Source of the DNA: Methanoregulaceae archaeon
GTDB taxonomy: Archaea; Halobacteriota; Methanomicrobia; Methanomicrobiales; Methanospirillaceae
Assembly: GCA_013331215.1 (NCBI GenBank)
Contig: DUGU01000125.1
Span: 2,333 to 9,123, forward strand
Reading direction: 5' to 3'
DNA: 6,791 bases
A program made the translations under genes and the position numbers. The notes beneath the pieces were generated by a model. That model was not told the origin of the DNA. It searched no databases and saw only the letters and a program-made list of their open reading frames with translations. Positions 1 to 6,173 of the stretch are shown here, one piece after another. Each line of letters opens with the position of its first letter. Position 1 is the stretch's first letter.

Positions 1-780
1 GGCCCGCTTCCGCTCGGTGATGTCGGACATCGCGAGCAGGATGCGGTCAGTCTCGCCACGCTCCTCGTAGACCCAGCGGGCATTGAGGAGCATCACGCGC
101 CGCCCGAGGACCGGGAACTCGTGGTCGAGCTCGAGCCCCTCCTGCTGGTTCGAGTGCATCAGGATCTTCTCGAGTAGGGCCAGGAATTCGGGGATGTTCC
201 AGACCTGGTCGGCGAGCTCGTGGATGAACCGCCCCTCGATCTTCTCCGGGGCAGTCTGGAAGGTCTCGTAGAACGAGCGGTTCGCCGAGACGATCCGCAG
301 ACGGTTGTCGAGTACGATCAGCACCTCGCGGATCGTGTCGACGATGTTCTCGGCGTACTCCCGTGCCCGCTGCAGCTGCTGGATCTGCTCGGTCCTCTCA
401 CGCTCAATGCTGTAGCGGATGGAGCGATTTAGGAGGTAGCCGTTCATCTGCCCCTTGACGAGGTAGGTGTACGCGCCCTCGCGCAGGGCGTGGATCGCCA
501 TCTCCTCGTCGGCGAGGCCGGAGACCACGATCACCGGGACGTGCGCAGCGACGGCGCGGATCTTAATCAGCGTCGAGAGGCCGTAGCTATCGGGCAGGTT
601 CAGGTCGAGTAGGATCGCATCGAAAGGCCTTTCCGAGAGCTGGGACAGGGCGTCGGAGAGCCGGTCGACCGGGGTCACATCGTAGCGCTCGGTGTTCATC
701 TCAGCGAGCATCTCGCGGACGAGCCGCGCGTCGCCGGGGTTGTCCTCGACCAGCAGTACCCGGAGCGGCTCTGGGTCCGT
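1..780 (-). CDS. Receiver-PAS signalling protein, C-terminus beyond the window, non-canonical start
   Basis: Two-component protein whose 260 visible codons stay open to the left edge. Residues 1-125 form a CheY-like receiver: acidic pair E12-D13 in LLVEDN, phospho-acceptor D59 in LLDLNLPD, S87 in VVSG and K109 in LVKG. A helical linker rich in Glu, Arg and Gln follows. Residues about 141-260 form a PAS domain ending ILLAMSDITERKR, with the GRRVMLLNAR motif of PAS domains linked to CheB/CheR-type and HisKA_2/HWE kinases. A kinase core probably lies beyond the edge, but this is inference. No ATG, GTG or TTG occurs in frame between the upstream stop at 844-846 and codon 24, and a start there would delete the acidic pocket. 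I place the start at ACG 780, eight bases after a perfect AGGAGG. The alternative is a lost base in a G run (812-817) that would join an upstream ATG frame. The domains are sure, the start is not. Confidence 0.85.
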
Positions 781-782
781 GG

Positions 783-869
783 TTACCGCCTCCTCTCTGG
801 CCCGGTCGGGGCCCCCCGCGGATCGTTGCTGACAGGCGTCATCCTAACGTATCTCTCCCCATCGGGCAT
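783..869 (-). other. Short leader frame, or detached N-terminus of the receiver-PAS gene
   Basis: A 28-codon frame begins at ATG 869 (MPDGERYVRM), has a second ATG at 842 (MTPVSNDPRG), and ends in TAA at 783-785, two bases before the presumed ACG start of the receiver-PAS gene. The AGGAGG that would serve that gene (789-794) lies in its last codons. One extra G in the G6 run at 812-817 would make this frame continuous with the receiver, reading MTPVSNDPRGGPDRAREEAV and then TTDPEPLRVLLVEDN. It could therefore be the true N-terminus cut off by a one-base deletion, slippage or sequencing error, or a translationally coupled leader peptide. The sequence alone does not decide. Confidence 0.4.
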
Positions 870-908
870 CGAAACGGTCCCCGATATCCCGTCGAGCCCG
901 TATTTTGC

Positions 909-950
909 CGTATTTCTTTTATTTGGCGAGGCTCAGGCATATACTTGCGC
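909..950 (-). promoter_or_regulatory. Candidate archaeal-type promoter stretch for the receiver-PAS gene
   Basis: The 234-nt gap between the third receiver and the receiver-PAS gene contains an AT-rich patch unlike the surrounding DNA. On the minus strand GCGCAA (945-950) precedes GTATATG (938-944), resembling a BRE followed by a TATA box. A second patch, CCAAATAAAAG (about 916-926), could be an alternative. The expected transcription starts near 915 or 893 lie upstream of ATG 869, ATG 842 and the ACG start. The leader also contains a 6-bp hairpin (ATCGGG 861-866 with CCCGAT 880-885). I saw no U-run terminator for the preceding gene, only GC-rich hairpins just after its stop. Confidence 0.3.
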
Positions 951-1014
951 GGACTCGTTTATGTAGTTTGCGCGGCACGGCCGCACGCGGTGCCGGCGAG
1001 GGCACCGGCGGCAA

Positions 1015-1500
1015 TCAGACCGGCCGGGCGGCGGGGTTCCCGTTCTCGCCGTCGTTCCCTCCGGGGAGACAGGCGATGTGGGACCAGTACGCCCCGATCG
1101 AGCCGATCACCTCGAGGAACCGGTCAAGGTTGACCGGCTTGATGATGTAGGTGTTCGCGTGAGTACGGTACGAGAACGCGATGTCCTCGTCGGCGGCCGA
1201 TGTGGTCAGAATGACGACGGGGATCGCGCTGAGCCCGTCGTCGGCCTTGACCTCGCGGAGGACCTCGCGCCCGCTCTTCCTCGGGAGGTTCAGGTCAAGC
1301 AGGATGAGATCGGGGCGCGGCGCCGAGACGTAGGCGCCGGAGCCCCGCAGGTAGTCGAGCGCATCGACGCCGTCACGGACCACCGCGATCTCGACCTCCT
1401 GTCCGTTCGTCCTGAAGGCCTCCCGAATCAGCCTGACGTCGCCAGCATTATCTTCGATCAGCAGCAGCTGCAGCCTGTCGGGCCGGGCTGATTGGGCCAT
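1015..1500 (-). CDS. Stand-alone Rcp1/CheY-like response regulator (third receiver)
   Basis: Single-domain response regulator of 161 residues with no output domain. It would accept phosphate from a histidine kinase and act by protein-protein contact or as a phosphate shuttle. Visible receiver residues are E16-D17 (LLIEDN), D69 (LLDLNLPRKSG), T99 (VVILTTS) and K121 (YIIKPVN). The APRPDLILLDLNLPRK block and the KPVN...F...YW tail are typical of the Rcp1 family, the partner of phytochrome-type kinases. It is a close paralogue of the receiver at 1937-2428. The frame extends upstream to 1545, but a BRE/TATA-like element at 1526-1540 lies inside that extension and would place transcription start near 1500-1504. 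I therefore choose ATG 1500, giving MAQSARPDR and probably a leaderless or nearly leaderless mRNA. The C-terminal tail after YWSHIACLP is Gly/Asn-rich and probably disordered. Confidence 0.93.
   Translation of the reverse strand: MAQSARPDRLQLLLIEDNAGDVRLIREAFRTNGQEVEIAVVRDGVDALDYLRGSGAYVSAPRPDLILLDLNLPRKSGREVLREVKADDGLSAIPVVILTTSAADEDIAFSYRTHANTYIIKPVNLDRFLEVIGSIGAYWSHIACLPGGNDGENGNPAARPV
1275..1340. repeat. Copy 1 of a 66-bp near-identical repeat in paralogous receiver genes
   Basis: This stretch aligns without gaps to 2173-2238 with 5 mismatches in 66 bases (hand alignment). It encodes the AYVSAPRPDLILLDLNLPRK core around the phospho-acceptor Asp. The rest of the two genes is clearly more diverged at DNA level, so the block shows either strong constraint with shared codon choice or local gene conversion. 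Confidence 0.8.
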
Positions 1501-1525
1501 ACGAACCCCAAGAGGGGGCTGACCC

Positions 1526-1540
1526 ATTATATACGTTTCG
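1526..1540 (-). promoter_or_regulatory. BRE/TATA-like promoter in front of the third receiver
   Basis: Read on the minus strand this is CGAAAC followed by GTATATAAT, a good match to an archaeal BRE plus TATA box. It sits in the 57-nt gap after the second receiver gene, an AT-rich patch in GC-rich DNA. The TATA centre (about 1530) is 26-30 nt upstream of ATG 1500, the spacing expected for a leaderless archaeal transcript. TATAAT could also be read as a bacterial -10, but no good -35 lies 16-18 nt upstream. It implies that the third receiver can be transcribed independently of the genes before it. Confidence 0.5.
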
Positions 1541-1557
1541 TTCAATCGGTGCTGAAT

Positions 1558-1953
1558 TCAGGGCCGTTCGCGGATGAGTTCGTCGATTACAGCGACGAGC
1601 GGCGCTATCGAGTCCTCGCCCTTGACGAAGCTCGCGGCCGCGCCGTGCTCGGCGGCGGAGCGCCGGACCTCGCCGTCGAGCATTCCTGAGAGCACGATAA
1701 CGGGCGTGGACGGAGCTGCCTCGCGGACGGCACCGATCGCCGCGGCGCCTTCGGCGTCGGGGAGGGAGAGATCGAGGAGGACGACTGCGAACAGACCGGT
1801 GCGGAGGGCCTCGAGCCCGTCCGAGAGCCGTCGCGCAGGTTCGACCCGGAACCGGCCCGGAGCCGCATCCTCAAGGAGCTCGGCCACGAGCCGCAGGTCG
1901 GCCGGGTTGTCCTCGATCAGGAGCAGGAGGATCCGGTCACCCGACATGGCCAT
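1558..1953 (-). CDS. Stand-alone response regulator receiver (second receiver)
   Basis: Single-domain receiver of 131 residues with no output domain. Conserved residues are E14-D15 (LLIEDN), phospho-acceptor D61 (LLDLSLPD), S89 (VIVLSG) and K111 (FVKG). It belongs to a different receiver group from its two stand-alone neighbours. It more closely resembles the receiver half of the protein at 1-780, sharing the pattern R[FY]-V-P--RLSD-L, a DL-LPD phospho-site, an SG in place of the TTS loop, and VKG. Possible starts are GTG 1968, ATG 1953 and ATG 1947, all overlapping the preceding gene. I chose ATG 1953 because GGAG ends six bases before it, though ATG 1947 (MSGDRILLLL) is nearly as good. The 17-nt overlap with the upstream receiver suggests translational coupling. 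It may be a phosphate sink or a relay intermediate, but no target can be read from the sequence. Confidence 0.92.
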   Translation of the reverse strand: MAMSGDRILLLLIEDNPADLRLVAELLEDAAPGRFRVEPARRLSDGLEALRTGLFAVVLLDLSLPDAEGAAAIGAVREAAPSTPVIVLSGMLDGEVRRSAAEHGAAASFVKGEDSIAPLVAVIDELIRERP

Positions 1954-2428
1954 CACCGTCTCCGGCACGGCTGTCCGAGAGCCAGTAACGCGCGACCGAG
2001 TTGAGCACGCGGAAGAAGTTGTCGAGGTTGACGGGCTTGATCACGTAGCAGTTCGCCTGGAGGCGGTAGGCGGTCATGATGTCCTCCTCGGCCGTCGAGA
2101 TGGTCAGGACGATGACGGGGATATCCCGGAGATTCGCGTCGCGCTTGATCTCGTAGAGGACCTCTCGCCCATTCTTCCTCGGGAGGTTCAGGTCGAGCAG
2201 GATCAGGTCCGGGCGCGGCGCCGAGACGTAAGCGCCGGTCCGGTGGAGAAAGGCGAGAGCCTCGACGCCGTCGTTGACCACGTGGAGGACATGCCCGCCG
2301 CAGATCTCGCGAAGGGCCTCGCGGATCAGCCGAATGTCTCCCTGGCTGTCTTCGACGAGCAGGATCTCGCGCCGCCTGCCGGTGGCGCCGTCTCCGACGG
2401 ACGGTCCGGCCGTCCCGCGGTCTGTCAT
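1937..2428 (-). CDS. Stand-alone Rcp1/CheY-like response regulator (first receiver after the kinase)
   Basis: Single-domain receiver of 163 residues with an unconserved N-terminal tail of about 20 residues (MTDRGTAGPS...). Receiver residues are E26-D27 (LLVEDS), phospho-acceptor D79 (LLDLNLPRKNG), T109 (VIVLTIS) and K131 (YVIKPVN). The LILLDLNLPRK-GREVL block and the NLDNFFRVL...YWL ending are typical of Rcp1-like regulators paired with phytochrome-type histidine kinases. The start codon overlaps the kinase stop as ATGA (2425-2428), so the two are translationally coupled, and this is the most likely direct partner of that kinase. The third receiver (1015-1500) is its paralogue and shares a 66-bp near-identical DNA block. 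No DNA-binding or enzymatic domain is attached, so output must come through another protein. Confidence 0.94.
   Translation of the reverse strand: MTDRGTAGPSVGDGATGRRREILLVEDSQGDIRLIREALREICGGHVLHVVNDGVEALAFLHRTGAYVSAPRPDLILLDLNLPRKNGREVLYEIKRDANLRDIPVIVLTISTAEEDIMTAYRLQANCYVIKPVNLDNFFRVLNSVARYWLSDSRAGDGDGHVG
2173..2238. repeat. Copy 2 of the 66-bp near-identical repeat
   Basis: Partner of 1275-1340 in the same orientation, in the paralogous receiver gene. The two copies are 898 bp apart, which is also the period of the A-B-A-B receiver arrangement. Differences fall at five single positions. Confidence 0.8.
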
Positions 2429-4020
2429 GCGCCCTCCCCGGGCGGAGTGAGCGGGATGGTGAAGAAGAAGGTCGACCCCTCGCTCTCGACCGACTCGAGC
2501 CAGACCCGCCCGCCGTGGCGCGCAACGATCCGCTGGACGATCGCGAGGCCGATCCCCGAACCGGGATAGCGGTCGCGCGGGTGGAGCCGTTGGAACATCG
2601 GGAAGATCCGGTCGTGGTACTCGGGCGCGATCCCGATCCCGTTGTCGCTCACCGAGAACCGGATCGCGTCCCCCACCTTCACGGCCTCGACCCGGATCCG
2701 CGGGGGGTCGCTCGATCGAAAGGTGAGGGCGTTGCCGACCAGGTTCTGGAAGACCTGCGCGAGCTGGGACAGGTCGGTCCTGACCACGGGCATGGGGCCG
2801 ATGTAGATCTCGGCCCCGGTCTCGGCGATACTTAGTTCAAGCCGCGTGATCGCCCCGGCCAGGGCTGTGGACGGGTCCACGGGCGTCGGGGGCTGGCCCC
2901 GGCCCGTGATGCGCGAGTACGTCAGGAGGTCCATGATCTGCTGCTGCATCCGCTGGGCCCCCTCGACCGCAAACCCGATGAACTCCCGCGCGTCCTGGTC
3001 GAGCTGGTCGCGATACCGCCGCTCGAGAAGCTGGAGGTAACTCGTCACCATCCGCAGGGGCTCCTGGAGGTCGTGGCTCGCGATATATGCGAACTGCTGG
3101 AGCTCGTGGTTCGAGCTCGCCGCATCCGCGAGCGCACGTGCGAGCCGCCGCTCGTTCTCTTTTTGAGCCGAGATGTCGGTCATGCAGAGCACGCACCCGG
3201 CCGGCTCGTCGCAGAGGCCGTGTACGGACGCGGCGTTCACGAGCAGGGTCCGGGGCGGGCCCGAGGGCGGCCGGAGGATGTATTCGGCAGGGCCGTCCGC
3301 GGCGTCGGGGGCGGGGATACCTTCGCAGGCGGCGAGCGTCTCTGCTTCCGCCGGCCCGGCGGGTTCGATCGGGAAGGCCTCACCGAAGGGGCGCAGGAGC
3401 GGGTTACCGTCGGCCAAGCGGTAGGCCGCCTCGTTCGCGAGGGCGATCCGACCGTCGGCTCCGAGCACCACGATCGCATCACCGGCCCGCTCCAGGAGCG
3501 ACCGGGCCAACTCCGCGCTCTCTACCAGGCCGGCCGTCCGCTTCTGCTCGGAGAGGTCCGTGACCACGATGCAGAATCCGGCGGCATCCCCCGAGGCATA
3601 CGGGCTGACCGAGAGGTAGACAGGCACACTCCCGCCGCCAGCCGAGCAGAGCTCGACCTCGCCCCGCGAGCGATCGCCGACGCTGCTCCGCAGCAGGGCC
3701 TCTACGCGGTCGAGGTCTCCGGGGCAGACGTAGCGCGGGAAAGGCGTCCCGACGAGCTGTCCCCCCGGGGTTCCGGCGATCTCGGCGAAACGGTCATTCG
3801 CGAAGAGGATAGTCCCGTCAGGGGCGGTCGTGACGGCACCCTCGCTCATGGAGCGGACATAGATCAGGTACGGATGCTCGGAGCCCTGGAGAGTGTAGAC
3901 GCTATCGCCCAGCGCGGTCGCGATCAGGAACGCGTCCACCTGCCCGAGCCGGATCGCAGCCAGCGTCTCCTCTGCCTCGCCAGCCGTAAGGCGAGGCAGA
4001 ACTCCGTGCTCCGTCTCCAT
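2425..4020 (-). CDS. PAS-PAS sensor histidine kinase linked to kaiBC
   Basis: Soluble sensor kinase of 531 residues with no signal peptide or membrane segment, so it should sense a cytosolic cue. An N-terminal segment (residues 13-55, AEETLAAIRLGQVDAF...VYTLQG) is followed by PAS 1 (about 57-160, ending VVTDLSEQKR) and PAS 2 (about 175-287, ending MTDISAQK). Next come a short helical linker, a HisKA domain with H316 in the phytochrome-like box ASHDLQEPLR, and a HATPase domain. The latter has an N box (N426, N430), a G1 box (D459-N-G-I-G-I), an F box (IFPMFQRLH) and a G2 box (GSGIGLAI from 487). All catalytic motifs are present. It lies 59 nt after kaiB and overlaps the first receiver by ATGA. 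Unlike SasA, it has no KaiB-like sensor domain. The start is uncertain: GTG 4068 would add 16 residues, but its GGAG is only one base away, so I prefer ATG 4020 (METEHG). Confidence 0.93.
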   Translation of the reverse strand: METEHGVLPRLTAGEAEETLAAIRLGQVDAFLIATALGDSVYTLQGSEHPYLIYVRSMSEGAVTTAPDGTILFANDRFAEIAGTPGGQLVGTPFPRYVCPGDLDRVEALLRSSVGDRSRGEVELCSAGGGSVPVYLSVSPYASGDAAGFCIVVTDLSEQKRTAGLVESAELARSLLERAGDAIVVLGADGRIALANEAAYRLADGNPLLRPFGEAFPIEPAGPAEAETLAACEGIPAPDAADGPAEYILRPPSGPPRTLLVNAASVHGLCDEPAGCVLCMTDISAQKENERRLARALADAASSNHELQQFAYIASHDLQEPLRMVTSYLQLLERRYRDQLDQDAREFIGFAVEGAQRMQQQIMDLLTYSRITGRGQPPTPVDPSTALAGAITRLELSIAETGAEIYIGPMPVVRTDLSQLAQVFQNLVGNALTFRSSDPPRIRVEAVKVGDAIRFSVSDNGIGIAPEYHDRIFPMFQRLHPRDRYPGSGIGLAIVQRIVARHGGRVWLESVESEGSTFFFTIPLTPPGEGA

Positions 4021-4079
4021 CGCTTCCGTGCCCTGCCGTGGCCCGTCGTAGTCGTCCGTCGCCCTCACACTCCATTCTA

Positions 4080-4418
4080 TCAGGATGTCGTCTCCTTTCG
4101 GAGGTCGAGGCCGACGAGCACCCGGTCCGTGTTCGAGAGGTCTCCTATGATCTTCCGCATGGGCGTCGGTAACTTCCGAATCAGAGTCGGGATTGCGATG
4201 ATCTGGTCGCCAGCCGCGAGCTGCGGGTGCTCGAGCAGGTCGATCACCTCGATCGAGTACTTATCGGGAAGGTGCTCGGTGCAGATCTTCTTCAGATTCG
4301 CGAACGCCGCGAGCGACCGCGGGCTCTGGCCCGCGACATAGAGCTTGAGTGTCCAGAACTCGCCGGGTCCGAGTCCGTCGTCGATGTCGCCGATCTGCTC
4401 CATGTCACTCTCATTCAT
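4080..4418 (-). CDS. kaiB: Circadian clock-type protein KaiB
   Basis: KaiB-family protein of 112 residues. The core [38 protein letters not shown] and MRKIIGDLS...VLVGLDLR carries the family signatures. In cyanobacteria KaiB switches from a tetrameric ground-state fold to a thioredoxin-like fold that binds the KaiC CI ring. Conservation of the core suggests the same is possible here, but that is inference. It has an acidic N-terminal extension of about 20 residues ([10 protein letters not shown]...) before the usual start of the domain. ATG 4418 is preceded by GGGAG seven bases upstream. The gap to kaiC is 24 nt and includes a T5 run, which could modestly reduce read-through from kaiC. The order kaiC-kaiB with no kaiA differs from the cyanobacterial kaiABC operon. 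Confidence 0.97.
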   Translation of the reverse strand: MNESDMEQIGDIDDGLGPGEFWTLKLYVAGQSPRSLAAFANLKKICTEHLPDKYSIEVIDLLEHPQLAAGDQIIAIPTLIRKLPTPMRKIIGDLSNTDRVLVGLDLRKETTS

Positions 4419-4442
4419 GGCCGCACTCCCTAAAAAGAGATC

Positions 4443-6173
4443 TCATGTGTCCCCCGCGGAGTCGGCTTTCCGGCGGCGAGCCTGTTCGCGGGTGCCGTGG
4501 ATCTCGGCTTCCTCCAGGAGTTCCTCCTGCTGGAGCTCTTGCATCGCCTCATCCTCCGACTCCTCGAACTCCGCGTTCAGGAGCGCGATCTGGGCCTCAA
4601 GCGACCGCCGCTTCCGGTCGAGCGACCGCCGCCGGGTCTCGATGGCCTGGCGGCGTAGGAGCGCCTCCGCGCGGTCCCGGGCCTCCTGCGCGATTCGCGA
4701 CGCCCCGGTGAGGACGCCGCCCGGGCCCGTGTAGACATCGAGGAGCTCGACCCCGTCGTCGGTGATCACGAACTCGCGGATCTGGTTCGAATGGGCCATG
4801 CCCCGCGACTTTATCACATAGAGCCCCCTGTTCCGCTCGCCGTTGTGCTCGAGGTTCTTGAGCAGGAGCCATGTATCCATCAGGGACGAGACGCCAACGT
4901 CGGTCTTCTCGAGGTTGAACTCGGCAGCCGTCAGGTCCGTGAAGACGGCCGTGACCCCCTCGCTCTTGAGGAAGTCGATCAGGCGGGTCAGCATGGAGCG
5001 GACCTGCTGCTCCTCCCCGATCGTGGTCAGATTCGAGAGCGGGTCGATCACGACCATCGTCGGTTTGAACGCGCGGACGACCTTGTGGATATTGACAAGG
5101 TGGAGTTCGAGGCCGCACATCGTCGGGCGTGCCGCGTGAAATGCGAGCAGGCAATCCCGGACCCACCGCTCCAGGTCGAGCCCGACCGAGCGCATGTTCC
5201 GCATGATCTGGGCCTCGGACTCCTCGAACGCGAAGTACAGAACCCGTTCGCCGCGGCGGCAGGCCGCATCGGCGAAGTTGGCTGCGATAGTCGATTTGCC
5301 CATGCCGGCCGTCCCCGATATCAGGACCGAACTGCCGCGGAAGACGCCCTCGCCGCCGAGCATCGCGTCGAGCCGCTCGATGCCCGACGAGATCCGCTCG
5401 GTGCTGGCGCCGTAATCCAGGCCCAGCGAGCTGATCGGCAGGACGCTCAGGCCGTGCTCGTCGATCATCGTCGGGTATTCGTTGGTCCCGTGCACCGAGC
5501 CGCGGTACTTGACGATCCGCAGCCGCCGCGTCGCAATCTGGTTCACCACGCGATGGTCCAGGAAGATCACGCAGTCGCTGACGTACTCCTCCAAGCCGTG
5601 GCGGGTGAGCGTGCGCTCGCCCTGCTCGCCCGTGATGACGGTGGTGACGCCTTTTTCCTTGAGCCAGCGGAACAGCCGGCGCAGTTCGGCCCGCAGGATG
5701 GCCTCGTTGGGCAGGCCCGCGAAGAGCGACTCGACCGTATCGAGGACGACCCGTTTGGCGCCCACCGCGTCGATCGCAGTGTTGAGCCGCACGAACAGGC
5801 CTTCGAGGTCGTATTCGCCCGTTTCCTCGATCTCGCTGCGCTCGACGCGGACGTAGTCCACCTCCAACTGCTTGCGCTCGACCATCTCCTGGAGATCGAA
5901 GCCCAGGGAGGCGACGTTCTTGACCAGGTCCTGGGCGGTTTCCTCGAAGGCCATGAACACGCCCGACTCGCCGTAGTCCATGATGCCGTGGACGATGAAT
6001 TCCATCGCCAGCAGCGTCTTGCCGCTGCCGGCGCCGCCGGCGACCAGGGTGGGCCGCCCGCGCGGCAGGCCGCCGAACGTAACCTCGTCCAGCCCGCGGA
6101 TGCCGGTGGGGCATTTTTCGATGCCGGTGAGCTTTTTGGGCTTGTTAGAATTCTGTTTCTTGCGCTTGGGCAT
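4443..6173 (-). CDS. kaiC: Double-ATPase clock protein KaiC with charged C-terminal extension
   Basis: KaiC-family RecA-like ATPase of 576 residues with two domains. The CI domain has Walker A GGAGSGKT (46-53), catalytic EE (77-78) and Walker B VVLD (142-145). The CII domain has Walker A GTAGMGKS (287-294), EE (317-318) and Walker B MVVID (373-377). The CII phosphosite region TDVGVSSLMDTW gives T424, S429 and S430, aligned by eye with Thr426, Ser431 and Thr432 of cyanobacterial KaiC, so the second phosphosite is Ser rather than Thr. KSRGMAHSNQIREF (455-468) matches the kinase and subunit-interface motif. Residues 1-14 form a basic tail (MPKRKKQ...KPKK). Residues about 490-576 form an Arg- then Glu-rich predicted coiled coil in place of the cyanobacterial KaiA-binding tail, consistent with KaiA-independent KaiC2-like proteins. 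ATG 6173 has AGGAG six bases upstream. Ser, Leu and Val codon choice differs between the CI and CII halves. It is the first gene of the cluster. Confidence 0.97.
   Translation of the reverse strand: MPKRKKQNSNKPKKLTGIEKCPTGIRGLDEVTFGGLPRGRPTLVAGGAGSGKTLLAMEFIVHGIMDYGESGVFMAFEETAQDLVKNVASLGFDLQEMVERKQLEVDYVRVERSEIEETGEYDLEGLFVRLNTAIDAVGAKRVVLDTVESLFAGLPNEAILRAELRRLFRWLKEKGVTTVITGEQGERTLTRHGLEEYVSDCVIFLDHRVVNQIATRRLRIVKYRGSVHGTNEYPTMIDEHGLSVLPISSLGLDYGASTERISSGIERLDAMLGGEGVFRGSSVLISGTAGMGKSTIAANFADAACRRGERVLYFAFEESEAQIMRNMRSVGLDLERWVRDCLLAFHAARPTMCGLELHLVNIHKVVRAFKPTMVVIDPLSNLTTIGEEQQVRSMLTRLIDFLKSEGVTAVFTDLTAAEFNLEKTDVGVSSLMDTWLLLKNLEHNGERNRGLYVIKSRGMAHSNQIREFVITDDGVELLDVYTGPGGVLTGASRIAQEARDRAEALLRRQAIETRRRSLDRKRRSLEAQIALLNAEFEESEDEAMQELQQEELLEEAEIHGTREQARRRKADSAGDT

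Noticed and set aside
960..1014. GC-rich hairpins after the third receiver as an intrinsic terminator
   Set aside because: Stems such as GGTGCC/GGCACC exist, but no U run follows on the sense strand.
1574..2569. 331-codon plus-strand frame over the two receivers
   Set aside because: Ser/Arg-rich antisense translation. Both minus-strand receivers have complete catalytic residues.
3073..4341. 422-codon plus-strand frame over the kinase and kaiB
   Set aside because: It crosses two convincing minus-strand genes and reads as an Arg/Gly/Pro-rich shadow without motifs.
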